The notes: generated by a model from the sequence alone, not told the origin. A DNA stretch of 39,159 nt from Bryobacterales bacterium (GCA_025350625.1 JANXXL010000276.1:1-39159); one strand, 5' to 3'; counted from the stretch's first letter, positions 18,272-26,697 are shown. Translations and numbers: made by a program.

Positions 18272-18457
18272 ATGAGTAGACAGTGTCCCCAATGCCGAAA
18301 GATCGTGGATTTTAAAGCGCCTTCATGCGATGGTTGCCGGCTGAGCTTCTTTAGCACACCAGCAAAGCGGAAAGACTTCACCGGCATCTGTGTGAGAATT
18401 GCGGGGGCTGCCTTCGTCGCCACCGCTCTTATCGTGGCGATAGTGTCGAGCCATTAG
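18272..18457 (+). CDS. Small zinc-ribbon membrane protein
   Basis: A 61-residue protein with a rubredoxin-like zinc-ribbon at the N-terminus (CPQC at 5-8 and CDGC at 19-22) and one C-terminal membrane helix (about 40-58, IAGAAFVATALIVAIVSS). GGAGG about 10 bases before the ATG supports translation. I do not recognise a specific family. It follows xrtE on the same strand with a 147-bp gap holding a small hairpin (18163-18176) and an 8-bp direct repeat (AGTACTGC at 18153 and 18205), so it is probably transcribed separately. Confidence 0.65.
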   Translation: MSRQCPQCRKIVDFKAPSCDGCRLSFFSTPAKRKDFTGICVRIAGAAFVATALIVAIVSSH

Positions 18458-18590
18458 AAACAACATCGCTCGCGGATGTATGCGGCTGACGCGCGACTTA
18501 GTCCTCGGGCGCACTCGCACTGGACGCAACCGGTGTATACTTTCAGTGGCCGATGTGCAATTAGTTCTTGAGCGTCGGACGGGTGACGAT

Positions 18591-19367
18591 ATGCAGCGCA
18601 CTTTCGTTGGCCTTTCACTTTGGATTACGGCCCTGACGTTCTCCGTCCTTCCGGCGCTGTCACAATGGACCTCCTATCCGAATCCAGGCACTCCCCGAAC
18701 GCGGGACGGAAAGCCTGATCTATCCGCGCCCGCGCCCAAGACCCGCGATGGCCGGCCCGATTTTTCGGGGATCTGGAGTGCTCCTCGATTCAGCACGAAA
18801 TACCTGGAGAACCTCGCCGCGGACGGTGTCGAGGTCCCTATGCTCCCCTGGGCGGCTGCTCTCTACCGGGAGCGCCAGACGAATGAAGGGAAGGATAGGC
18901 CGTCAGGGCACTGCCTGCCTCACAGCGTCACGGACTTCGACGCGCACCACATGCCGAAAAAGGTCATTCAGACTCCGGAAATAATGGTGGTGCTGTTTGA
19001 AAGCTACCACTCCTTTCGTCAGATTTTCACCGACGGGCGGCCTCTGCCGGCAGACCGCGATCCGGCATGGTTTGGGTATTCCATCGGGAAGTGGGAAGGC
19101 GAGGTTCTGGTTGTAGACACAGTAGGCCTCAAAGAAGCGACATGGCTCGACGACGGCGGCCACCCTCACAGCGACGCCCTGCACGTTATCGAGCGCTTCA
19201 GGCGCCCCGATTTCGGGCACATGGAAGTGCAACTCACCATCGACGATCCCAAGGCTTACGCCAAGCCGTGGACGGTGAAGATTCCGTGGGTTCTCATGCC
19301 CGACACTGATTTGCTCGACTGGGTCTGCGAAAATGAGAAGGATTCGCAGCACCTGGTAGGCAAGTAA
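18591..19367 (+). CDS. Secreted hypothetical protein with TRDGxPDxS repeats
   Basis: A 258-residue exported protein. The start at 18591 places a clean signal peptide first (QRTFVGLSLWITALTFSVLPALS); a frame extending back to 18480 adds only non-hydrophobic residues. After the signal come two near-tandem motifs, TRDGKPDLSAP and TRDGRPDFSGIW, then a globular domain with many conserved-looking aromatics (WFGYSIGKWEGEVLVVDTVG). Proteins with this PDFSGIW/GKWEGDTLVVDT pattern are common in Acidobacteriota, but I know of no assigned activity. It lies 58 bp upstream of the iorA-like gene on the same strand and may belong to that operon. Confidence 0.8.
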   Translation: MQRTFVGLSLWITALTFSVLPALSQWTSYPNPGTPRTRDGKPDLSAPAPKTRDGRPDFSGIWSAPRFSTKYLENLAADGVEVPMLPWAAALYRERQTNEGKDRPSGHCLPHSVTDFDAHHMPKKVIQTPEIMVVLFESYHSFRQIFTDGRPLPADRDPAWFGYSIGKWEGEVLVVDTVGLKEATWLDDGGHPHSDALHVIERFRRPDFGHMEVQLTIDDPKAYAKPWTVKIPWVLMPDTDLLDWVCENEKDSQHLVGK

Positions 19368-19425
19368 CTCGACGAGAAATTATCCCGCGTCCCTGCGCCC
19401 GGCGATCAAATAGGAGGGTGGATTC

Positions 19426-19917
19426 ATGAGCAAGACCGCATTGAAGGTGAATGGTAGATCGCACACTGTGGACATCGATCCCTCCACTCCGTTGCTGTAT
19501 ATTCTACGCAACGATCTTGGCCTGCAAGGTCCGCGCTTTGGTTGCGGACTGGGCCAGTGCGGGGCTTGCACGGTGATCATAAACGGTGCGGCGATTCAGT
19601 CCTGCATTACGCCGGTTTCCACTGTAAAGGGCGAGATCACTACTCTCCAAGGACTCGCTAAGGCAGGGAAGCTCCACCCGCTACAGCAGGCGTGGATTGA
19701 CGAGCAGGTCCCGCAGTGCGGTTTCTGCCAGAACGGGCAGATCATGACCGCCAAGGTGCTACTGGACAAAAATCCGAATCCGACGGATGCGGAGATCCGC
19801 GAGGGAATGAAAAGAACACTGTGCCGCTGCATGACCTACTACCGCATTCAGGCCGCCATCAAGCGCGGGGCGAAGGTGATCGCCGCTGCACAAACGGCGA
19901 AAGAGGTGGTCGCATGA
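19426..19917 (+). CDS. [2Fe-2S] subunit of molybdenum hydroxylase (IorA/CoxS type)
   Basis: A 163-residue electron-transfer subunit of the xanthine oxidase family. The plant-type [2Fe-2S] motif is CGLGQCGAC (about residues 43-51) with a further Cys in QSC. The second cluster sits in the four-helix domain, CGFC (about 101-104) and CRC (about 136-138). Electrons from the Mo site in the large subunit pass through these clusters. The gene overlaps the large-subunit gene by four bases (ATGA), so both are made together. AGGAGG precedes the ATG. There is no FAD-subunit gene nearby, as in isoquinoline 1-oxidoreductase-type two-subunit enzymes. Confidence 0.93.
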   Translation: MSKTALKVNGRSHTVDIDPSTPLLYILRNDLGLQGPRFGCGLGQCGACTVIINGAAIQSCITPVSTVKGEITTLQGLAKAGKLHPLQQAWIDEQVPQCGFCQNGQIMTAKVLLDKNPNPTDAEIREGMKRTLCRCMTYYRIQAAIKRGAKVIAAAQTAKEVVA

Positions 19918-22298
19918 CGCCCTTCGCAAATGTTCCGAAACAAGTCGAGGAAATGCTGGAGCAGTGCAGCATAACCCCATCCCGCAGGAATTTTCTCAAA
20001 AACGCGGGCCTGCTTGTAGTGAGTTTCAGCGCCGCCGGTTCCGGACTTCTGATTACGGACGCAAAAGCTCAAACTCCCGCGGGAGTTGCGGGTCCGTATC
20101 CCGACCCCGACTTTAGGCAGCTCGATTCCTGGATCGTCATTCATGAAGACAACACCGCAACCTTTTACGTAGGCAAGACGGACTGCGGCCAGGGTACAGG
20201 AACCTCCTTCCGTCAGATGATGTCCGATGAATTGGACATCGCCTACGACAAGACCACTTGCATCATGGGTAGCACCGATAACACAGTCGACCAGGGTGGG
20301 TCGGGTGGCTCCGATGCGATTCAGGTGGACGGCTGGCCCATGCGACGTGTCGCGGCCGAGGCTCGCCGGGTGTTGCTCGAGATGGGGTCTCAACGGCTCG
20401 GTGTGCCTGCCGGTCAGCTTTCTGTCAGCGCGGGCGTGATCACGGTCAGCGGCGATCCGTCGAAGCGCGTCACCTATGGGGAACTGATAGGTGGCAAGAA
20501 GTTCAACGTCCCGCTCACGGGAAAGGACATCAACGCGACCACTGGTGTAGCTGCCGTCAAACCGGTGCAGAATCTCAAAATGGTGGGTCAGTCTCCGCAG
20601 CGTTACGACATTCCGGCCAAGGTGGACGGTTCTTTGAAATGGGCCGTGGACGTCAAGCTGCCGGGTATGGTTCACGCACGCAACATTAAGCCGCCAGTAG
20701 CGGGCGCGAAGTTGATAGGCGTCGACGAGTCCTCCGTACAACGAATGCCCGGGTTCATCAAGGTGGTGAGCAAAGGCAACTACCTGGCGGTGGTCTGCGA
20801 GAGGGAAGAGCAAGCCATCAACGCGGCGAAACAACTCAAGGCGAATTGGGAAAAGCCCGCTGCGGCGCCCTTCCCGGCGTCGGAAGACTTGTTCAAATAC
20901 ATACGCGGCGCCACGCCCACATCGAGTGCCAAACCTACTATAGTCGGAAACCCGGACGAGGCTTTTGCTGGCGCGGCGAAAGTCGTCGAAGCCGAATACG
21001 AAGTACCTTTCCAGGGGCACACCGCGATCAGTCCGGCGCATGCTATGGCGGATCCCTCGAACGGCCAGATGACTATTTACTCCAATGACATGAAATCGTA
21101 TGGCATGCGGAACGGCGTCGCCACTTTTCTGGGGATGCCACGCGAGAACGTGCGCGTCGTCTGGATGGAAGGCCCGCAAGGCTTCGGCCGCACCGCCGCC
21201 GATGACGCCGGATGTGAAGCGGCCTACCTGGCCAAGGAAATTGGCCGGCCGGTTCGTGTCCAGTGGATGAGGAATGAGGAAACGGCATGGGACACCAAGG
21301 CACCTGCGTTCGCCATCAAGCTTCGCGGGGGATTGGACGCCGCCGGGAACCTGGTGGCGTATGACTACGATGCCCGGGCCGTCGACTATAATCACGTGGG
21401 TTATAACGAGCCCGATACTGTTTTGATCGCGCAACTGATGGGGTCGAGGCGCGCTAAACCGGCCGCGGGCAGCGCGTCAACTCCTTCGGAGATGTACGCG
21501 ATCCCAAACCGGCGGATGGCCGCCCACGTGGTGAGCTTGCCGCTGGTTTGGGAGACTCCACTTCGCACTGGAAACCTGCGCGATCCCAATGGCCCGCAGG
21601 CCACCTTCGCCTCCGAATCGTTCATCGACGAACTGGCGGCGGCCGCAAAAGCCGATCCGTTGGAGTTTCGCATGAAAATGCTGACCGCCGCCACTACCGA
21701 CGACCCCGGATTCAGGCGCGCCAGGTCCATTGCGGTCCTCAAGGCGGCCGCGGAAGCTTATGGGTGGGATAAGCGTCCTTCACCGAAACCGCAAGCCGCC
21801 GGAAACATCCTCACCGGACGCGGCGTTTCCTACGCTTTCCGCGGCCAGACCATTGCCGCCGAAATAGCCGAGGTCGAAGTGAATCGCCAAACCGGACATG
21901 TCTGGGTGAAGCGACTGGTGTGCGCGCACGATTGCGGACTGGTGATCAATCCCGAAGCGCTTCGGCACACCATAGAATGTGCGATGCTTCACTCCCTAAG
22001 CCGTGCGCTGCACGAGGAAGTGCAGTTCGACACCGAAAAAGTTACCAGCGTGGATTGGAATTCTCATCCGACACTCACTCATGCCGACGCGCCGGAGCGC
22101 ATCGACGTGATCCTTGTGAACGGCGATCCTCATCCTAACCGCCCCGATCTTCCTCCTTATGGAGCTGGTGAAACAGCATGCAAACCCATGCTGGCCGCGG
22201 TCGCCAATGCCATCCACGATGCGACCGGCGTCCGCATGCGCCGGCTTCCGTTTCGAGATGCACGCGTGCTCGCCGCAATCAGCACGACTCGCGCGTAA
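19914..22298 (+). CDS. Molybdopterin-binding subunit of aldehyde/isoquinoline oxidoreductase-type hydroxylase (IorB-like)
   Basis: A 794-residue large subunit of the xanthine oxidase family. A twin-arginine signal (SRRNFLKNAGLLVVSF, about 23-38) suggests export of the folded cofactor-loaded complex. It has tandem Mo-cofactor domains (KTDCGQGTGTSFRQM, GPQGFGRTAADDAGCEAA) and the catalytic glutamate E753 in PYGAGET. It resembles IorB-type two-subunit hydroxylases that act on aldehydes or N-heterocycles. The substrate cannot be named from sequence. The start at 19914 is set by the ATGA overlap with the iron-sulfur subunit gene. A 43-bp stretch near its 3' end recurs downstream at 22990-23032. 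Confidence 0.92.
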   Translation: MTPFANVPKQVEEMLEQCSITPSRRNFLKNAGLLVVSFSAAGSGLLITDAKAQTPAGVAGPYPDPDFRQLDSWIVIHEDNTATFYVGKTDCGQGTGTSFRQMMSDELDIAYDKTTCIMGSTDNTVDQGGSGGSDAIQVDGWPMRRVAAEARRVLLEMGSQRLGVPAGQLSVSAGVITVSGDPSKRVTYGELIGGKKFNVPLTGKDINATTGVAAVKPVQNLKMVGQSPQRYDIPAKVDGSLKWAVDVKLPGMVHARNIKPPVAGAKLIGVDESSVQRMPGFIKVVSKGNYLAVVCEREEQAINAAKQLKANWEKPAAAPFPASEDLFKYIRGATPTSSAKPTIVGNPDEAFAGAAKVVEAEYEVPFQGHTAISPAHAMADPSNGQMTIYSNDMKSYGMRNGVATFLGMPRENVRVVWMEGPQGFGRTAADDAGCEAAYLAKEIGRPVRVQWMRNEETAWDTKAPAFAIKLRGGLDAAGNLVAYDYDARAVDYNHVGYNEPDTVLIAQLMGSRRAKPAAGSASTPSEMYAIPNRRMAAHVVSLPLVWETPLRTGNLRDPNGPQATFASESFIDELAAAAKADPLEFRMKMLTAATTDDPGFRRARSIAVLKAAAEAYGWDKRPSPKPQAAGNILTGRGVSYAFRGQTIAAEIAEVEVNRQTGHVWVKRLVCAHDCGLVINPEALRHTIECAMLHSLSRALHEEVQFDTEKVTSVDWNSHPTLTHADAPERIDVILVNGDPHPNRPDLPPYGAGETACKPMLAAVANAIHDATGVRMRRLPFRDARVLAAISTTRA

Positions 22299-22315
22299 GT
22301 TGGGTAACAATTAAC

Positions 22316-22345
22316 TTGACACACCTGTAGCGCGCTAGATAGAGT
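22316..22345 (+). promoter_or_regulatory. Promoter candidate for the HEPN-like gene
   Basis: A consensus -35 TTGACA (22316-22321) is followed after 18 bp by TAGAGT (22340-22345), four of six matches to the -10. Transcription would start about 13 bases before the ATG at 22365, leaving no room for a usual ribosome binding site, and none is seen. The -10 overlaps the left arm of the adjoining inverted repeat. Confidence 0.5.
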
Positions 22346-22366
22346 TGACCCTGTCGCCAACTCTAT
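22339..22366 (+). promoter_or_regulatory. Perfect 9-bp inverted repeat spanning -10 and start codon
   Basis: ATAGAGTTG (22339-22347) and CAACTCTAT (22358-22366) are exact reverse complements around a 10-base spacer. The left arm covers the candidate -10 and the right arm runs into the ATG at 22365. It may be an operator for autorepression, or an RNA hairpin hiding the start codon if transcription begins upstream. Confidence 0.6.
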
Positions 22367-22886
22367 GGAGCCAGAACTACAAAGACTGTTTCTCTTTCAG
22401 GTTATGCATCAGTGCGAGTTCGTTCTTTTGGCATCCGACAGCATAGATGAATCAATCAAAAGATCCGATGTCCGGGGGACTTTCTATGCCTCCCAAAACC
22501 TACTTACCGCCGCCGCTAATATTTCAAAGGCGCTGTGGGGCGGAAAAGAGCGCTCCGTGGCGCGCAAGATCCTTCGGGATAGGATTGGTATTTCAGACGC
22601 ATCCCCTATCAGGGAAGTAGATATGCGTAACAACTATGAACATTTCGATGAAAGGCTTGAACGATGGTGGAAAGCATTCTCCCAACCGCGATCATTTGCC
22701 GATCTATCCATAGTCGAGACTAACGATGACTTAATTATGCTTGGCGTTGAGATTGAAGATAGATTCAGGATGCTCAACCTCTCAACCATGACGTTCACTT
22801 TTTGGGGTCAGGAATTTCCGTTGCGCGATCTAGTGGAGGAGGTTCGCAAAGTTCTTCCCACTGTGAGGATGGAATGCACGCGATGA
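22365..22886 (+). CDS. HEPN-like domain protein (putative RNase/toxin-like), orphan
   Basis: A 173-residue soluble, mainly helical protein. The motif RNNYEH (R88-x4-H93) fits the R-x4-6-H catalytic motif of HEPN RNases, including the preferred Asn right after Arg. Upstream helices (FYASQNLLTAAANISKALWG, about 43-62) resemble the first HEPN helices. HEPN proteins often act in toxin-antitoxin or defence systems with a nucleotidyltransferase partner; no partner gene is next to this one. The gene is visibly richer in A/T than its neighbours and lacks a Shine-Dalgarno sequence. It sits between an intact iorB-like gene and a fragment of another, which suggests acquisition. The HEPN assignment rests on one motif and helix pattern. 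Confidence 0.6.
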   Translation: MEPELQRLFLFQVMHQCEFVLLASDSIDESIKRSDVRGTFYASQNLLTAAANISKALWGGKERSVARKILRDRIGISDASPIREVDMRNNYEHFDERLERWWKAFSQPRSFADLSIVETNDDLIMLGVEIEDRFRMLNLSTMTFTFWGQEFPLRDLVEEVRKVLPTVRMECTR

Positions 22887-23158
22887 TGGCTGATCCGCCA
22901 GAATTTATGGCATTGGCCAATAGCAGTCACCTTGGTGCGGCCATGGCGAGATCTAGATCCAAAATGCTCAAAGTGGTTATACAGCCGCACGCATCGACGT
23001 GATCCTTGTGAACGGAGATCCCAATCCGAACCCGAAGCGTTTCGCGTTGCGGCGGCGCCGCGAATCGGCGCACGTAACCGGCCCGTAGCGTCCCGCCAGT
23101 CCGAGTTCGATCACACCCGGCTGAATCACACCCGCAATGCTACCCTTGAATTTCATAC
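22887..23158. other. 272-bp remnant-bearing gap before RNase J
   Basis: No intact gene is visible. It holds the iorB-like fragment at 22990-23032 and two copies of ATCACACCCG close together (about 23110-23135). There is no clear ribosome binding site before the RNase J ATG at 23159. A frame at 22802-23002 overlaps the HEPN-like gene and has no recognisable features. Confidence 0.5.
22990..23032 (+). pseudogene. Fragment of a second iorB-like gene
   Basis: These 43 bases match 22098-22140 inside the iorB-like gene at 39 positions, with the first 26 identical. In frame they encode RIDVILVNGDPNPN, against RIDVILVNGDPHPN in the intact gene. The match stops before the catalytic GAGE motif, and no other part of the family is found around it. 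It is either the scar of a deleted paralogue or a stray duplication created when the HEPN-like gene arrived. Confidence 0.75.
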
Positions 23159-24829
23159 ATGGCAGATAAAAAACTACAGATCATCCCGCTCGGAGGGCTG
23201 GGCGAGTTCGGAATGAACTGCATGGCCGTCCGATACGGCGACGACATCATCGTCCTCGATGCAGGCATGATGTTCCCCGACGCGGAGCTGTTGGGTGTGG
23301 ATATCGTAACGCCCGATTTCACCTATCTGGAGCAGAACCGCGAACACGTTCTCGGGCTGGTCCTCACCCACGGCCACGAGGACCACATCGGCGGGATTCC
23401 TTTTCTGCTGGCGCAACTGAATATTCCGGTTTATGGGACGGCCTTTACGCTGGCGCTGGTCGAACGGCGGCTCGAAGAGCACCAGATGCTCGACCAGGCC
23501 AAGCTCCACAAAATCAAGCCCGGCGGGAAGCTGGTGCTGGGGCCGTTTTCGATTGAATTCATTCACGTCACGCACTCGATTGTAAGCTGCGTCCTGCTGG
23601 CGATAACGACGCCGCTCGGTGTAATCATTCACACCGGCGACTACAAGGTGGACCCCACCCCTACCGACAACGAGTTGTTCGATCTCCACACCCTGGCCGA
23701 ATACGGCAAGCGCGGAGTGCTCCTACTGATGTCGGATTCGACCAACGTCGACCGACCCGGCTACACCGAAAGCGAGCGCGCCGTGGGCCCGCGCCTGGAA
23801 GATTTGTTCGTGCGCTCCCCGCGCCGGCTGGTGATTTCCTGCTTCAGTTCTTCCATTCACCGCTTGCAGCAGATACTGGATCTGGCCCACGAGTACGGCC
23901 GCAAGGTCGCGTTCCTGGGACGCAGCATGAATAACACCACTGAGATCGCACACGACCTCGGCCTTCTCACTATTCCCAACGGCATTCTGCTGCGTCCACA
24001 GGACATCATGCAGACCGCGCCCAGTAAACTGGTGGCGATCGCTTCCGGCACCCAAGGCGAGCCTATGTCGGCGCTGTCGCGTGTCGCCGTGGATAATCAC
24101 AAATCGCTCTCGCTCGAGCCGGGCGACACCGTGGCGCTCAGCTCGCGCATCATTCCTGGAAACGAAAAAGGCATCTACCGGATGATGAACCACATCGCGA
24201 AGCGCGGCGCCGATGTGATCTACGGAACTATGAACCCGCCGATACACGTTTCCGGGCACGGCAGTGCGGAGGAATTGCGCTTGGTTCTGAATCTGGTGCG
24301 CCCGCGATTTTTCGTCCCCATCCACGGTGAATACCGGCAAATGGCGAAGCACGCCCAGCTCGCCCAGCATTTAAGCCACCTGGGTCTCGAAGCAACCTTC
24401 ATATTGGAATCCGGCCAAACGCTGGTGATCGACAACGCGGGCGCGCGCAAAGGCGAACCGGTCACCGTAGGCCGGGTGTGCATCGATTCGGGCTCCATCG
24501 GCGACGTGGTCGAGGACATCGTCATTCGCGACCGGCGTCATCTGTCTGAAGATGGCTTCGTGCTGCCCATCATTGCGATGAACAAAAATTCGGGGCTCGC
24601 GGAAGGGCTGCCGGAAATTGTCAGCCGCGGGTTCATGTCGATGGAGGAGGGCACCGATCTGCTGCGCGACGCCCGCCAGTTGGTGCTGAAGACCATCGAG
24701 AATTCTACCGCCGAAGAACGCGGCGACTGGGGCGTGATGCAGGAAAAAATTCGCTCCGATCTAAAGCGTTTCATCAGCAAGCAGACCTCGCGCCGGCCCT
24801 TGATCATGCCGGTGATTCTTGAGGTTTAA
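23159..24829 (+). CDS. rnj: Ribonuclease J
   Basis: A 556-residue metallo-beta-lactamase/beta-CASP RNase with endo- and 5'-3' exonuclease activity in mRNA decay and rRNA maturation. The metal site THGHEDHIGG gives H71, H73, D75 and H76. The family start LGGLGEFGMN, the beta-CASP segment SDSTNVDRPGYTESER (about 194-209) and the PIHVSGHGSAEELRLVL and FVPIHGEYRQM motifs (about 362-395) are all present. Length is normal. A 1-bp-spaced GTG start of the FAD oxidase gene follows its stop, so the two are co-transcribed. No Shine-Dalgarno sequence precedes the ATG. Confidence 0.96.
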   Translation: MADKKLQIIPLGGLGEFGMNCMAVRYGDDIIVLDAGMMFPDAELLGVDIVTPDFTYLEQNREHVLGLVLTHGHEDHIGGIPFLLAQLNIPVYGTAFTLALVERRLEEHQMLDQAKLHKIKPGGKLVLGPFSIEFIHVTHSIVSCVLLAITTPLGVIIHTGDYKVDPTPTDNELFDLHTLAEYGKRGVLLLMSDSTNVDRPGYTESERAVGPRLEDLFVRSPRRLVISCFSSSIHRLQQILDLAHEYGRKVAFLGRSMNNTTEIAHDLGLLTIPNGILLRPQDIMQTAPSKLVAIASGTQGEPMSALSRVAVDNHKSLSLEPGDTVALSSRIIPGNEKGIYRMMNHIAKRGADVIYGTMNPPIHVSGHGSAEELRLVLNLVRPRFFVPIHGEYRQMAKHAQLAQHLSHLGLEATFILESGQTLVIDNAGARKGEPVTVGRVCIDSGSIGDVVEDIVIRDRRHLSEDGFVLPIIAMNKNSGLAEGLPEIVSRGFMSMEEGTDLLRDARQLVLKTIENSTAEERGDWGVMQEKIRSDLKRFISKQTSRRPLIMPVILEV

Positions 24830-26140
24830 GTGGAGATCACGGACGCCTCGAATTATCCGGGGCACGCCGAAGAGCTGTTTGCACCCGAGACCGAGTCGGA
24901 ACTCGCCTCGATTTTGAAGCGCGCGTCACAGCAGAAGATTCCCGTTACAGTGTGCGGCGCCCTCACCGGACTGGCCGGCGGCGCGTCGCCCTCCGGGGGT
25001 TGGGCGATTTCCCTCACCCGCATGCGAAAACTGGACGTGGGAAAAGGCCGCGCCGTGGCCGGCCCCGGAGTGCTGCTCCGCGAAGTGCAAGCCGCCGCGG
25101 CGGATTCCGGCCAGTTCTATGCTCCCGATCCTACCGAGAACACGTCTTCGATCGGCGGCAACATAGCGGCCAATTCGAGCGGTTCGCGAAGTTTCCGCTA
25201 TGGTGCCACGCGCCGCCACGTGCTGTCGCTGCGAGTCGCATTGATGGATGGCACCATTGTTTCCCATCGGCGAGGCGAGAAAATCAATTTCGAGGTTGCT
25301 GAAATTTCGCTGCCGCGCACTACCAAACACTCGGCCGGGTATCCACTCGCGCCCGGGATGGAATGGTTGGACCTTTTTGTCGGCAATGAGGGCACGCTAG
25401 GCGTCGTCACCGAAGCCGAATTACAGTTCCTGCCCGCACCCGGAGAGCGCCTAGGAGGTGTGGTATTTTTCCGCTCCGAAGACGCCGCAATGGACGCCGT
25501 GGAACGTTGGCGGCCGACGCCGGGACTTAATATGATCGAATACATCGATCAGGCATCCCTCGAAATGATGAACGTTCCGCAGAAAGCCGCGCTAATGATC
25601 GAGATCGAAGGCGACGCCGACATCGACATGAGTAACGCGCTTGAGAACGATTCCTGGTTTGCCACCTCCGCGTCCGACCGCGAGCGTTTCCGGGTCTTCC
25701 GCCATACCCTGGCCGAAAAAGCGAACGATCGCGTGCGCCGCACCGGTTTCATGAAGTTCGGTACCGACTACGCCGTTCCGTTGGACAAGAGCCGCGAAAT
25801 GATGGCGATTTACCGCCGCGTAATGGATGCGGACGCTCCGGGTCGTTACGTAATCTACGGCCACATCGGGGATGCGCATGTGCACGTCAACAGTTTCCCT
25901 GAGACTCGCGAGCAATTCGAGCGGGGCAAGGAAGTGATGACGAGTCTCGCCCGCGAAGCCGTGAAATTAGGGGGCACTGTTGGAGCCGAGCACGGCCTCG
26001 GCAAACGCAAAGCCCACTTGCTCGAAATCCAATATCCGCCGGATCAAATCGAAGCCATGAAGCAGGTTAAGCGGCGCTTTGATCCCGATTGGCTGCTGGG
26101 GCGGGGAACACTCTTCGCTTCTAACGGTCCGCCGGCGTAA
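24830..26140 (+). CDS. FAD-binding oxidase, GlcD/D-lactate dehydrogenase type
   Basis: A 436-residue VAO-family flavoenzyme that probably oxidises a 2-hydroxy acid such as glycolate or D-lactate. The FAD-binding PCMH domain (about 1-200) includes PVTVCGALTGLAGGA and DPTENTSSIGGNIAANSSGSR; the C-terminal cap has HIGDAHVHVN and the closing GTVGAEHGLGKRK. It starts at GTG directly after the rnj stop, with GAGG (24821-24824) inside the rnj end as ribosome binding site. There is no cysteine-rich Fe-S domain or separate GlcE/GlcF gene. It converges with the DUF4833-like gene and overlaps it by 20 bp. The exact substrate is not decided by sequence. Confidence 0.9.
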   Translation: MEITDASNYPGHAEELFAPETESELASILKRASQQKIPVTVCGALTGLAGGASPSGGWAISLTRMRKLDVGKGRAVAGPGVLLREVQAAAADSGQFYAPDPTENTSSIGGNIAANSSGSRSFRYGATRRHVLSLRVALMDGTIVSHRRGEKINFEVAEISLPRTTKHSAGYPLAPGMEWLDLFVGNEGTLGVVTEAELQFLPAPGERLGGVVFFRSEDAAMDAVERWRPTPGLNMIEYIDQASLEMMNVPQKAALMIEIEGDADIDMSNALENDSWFATSASDRERFRVFRHTLAEKANDRVRRTGFMKFGTDYAVPLDKSREMMAIYRRVMDADAPGRYVIYGHIGDAHVHVNSFPETREQFERGKEVMTSLAREAVKLGGTVGAEHGLGKRKAHLLEIQYPPDQIEAMKQVKRRFDPDWLLGRGTLFASNGPPA

Positions 26141-26639
26141 CCCGCTCCCGGCATTCAACGCCGGTCGACATATCGCTCCCGACCATCTCGGCGTATTCCG
26201 GCAAACTCACCAGCCATGATTTCTTGGATGCAATGATGATCTTCTGCAGGTAGGCTTCGCAGCTGCCGATTTTGGCTTCCGCACGCACCGCATCGCCGAC
26301 TCGCAGCACTCGGATCTCTTTCTTCTTATCGGAGACCAGAAACATGTGAAAGTTCTCGGGTTGCTTGTCCGGATGGATGCTGAAACCATAAGCCTTCAGC
26401 TTTTCGAGCAAGTTCAATTCCTGATGGTGCCCGTTCTCGCCCATAACCCAATACGCGACCACCGGCTGCTGCGGATCGAGTTTGCCGTCCTTGAGCTTCG
26501 CATCGTAGTGAACCACGTTGGTGTTAACCGTCCGCTCGATAACAAACAAAGGCACCAGCGCGTCCTCCGCGAAAGCCGGCGAAGCCACCGCTATTAAAAG
26601 CGAGCACACTATCGTTGAAAGAAAAGTAGCCAACCTCAC
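26121..26639 (-). CDS. Secreted DUF4833-like protein
   Basis: A 172-residue exported protein with a clear signal peptide (RLATFLSTIVCSLLIAVASPAFA). The mature part begins PLFVIERTVNTNVVHYDAKLKDGKL and includes PVVAYWVMGENG, a pattern I associate with DUF4833, whose function is unknown. One beta-rich domain fills about 30-160, with a Cys pair (C128, C163) that could form a disulfide. It is the last gene of the minus-strand series following topA and the two methyltransferases, 58 bp after the FkbM-type gene. Its 3' end overlaps the convergent FAD oxidase gene. Confidence 0.75.
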   Translation of the reverse strand: MRLATFLSTIVCSLLIAVASPAFAEDALVPLFVIERTVNTNVVHYDAKLKDGKLDPQQPVVAYWVMGENGHHQELNLLEKLKAYGFSIHPDKQPENFHMFLVSDKKKEIRVLRVGDAVRAEAKIGSCEAYLQKIIIASKKSWLVSLPEYAEMVGSDMSTGVECRERVTPADR

Positions 26640-26697
26640 AAGTTCCTTTATGACAGGTTAACATTCCGAGCGCCGCGACCCGGCACGTCGAACTTTC

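Noticed and set aside
19848-21434. 528-codon open frame on the minus strand
   Set aside because: It lies wholly opposite the iorAB-like genes, has no family motif and is explained by high-GC codon bias of the real genes.
23110-23135. Two ATCACACCCG copies before RNase J, considered as an operator or start of a repeat array
   Set aside because: Only two short copies, no further units, and no symmetry; left as part of the intergenic description.
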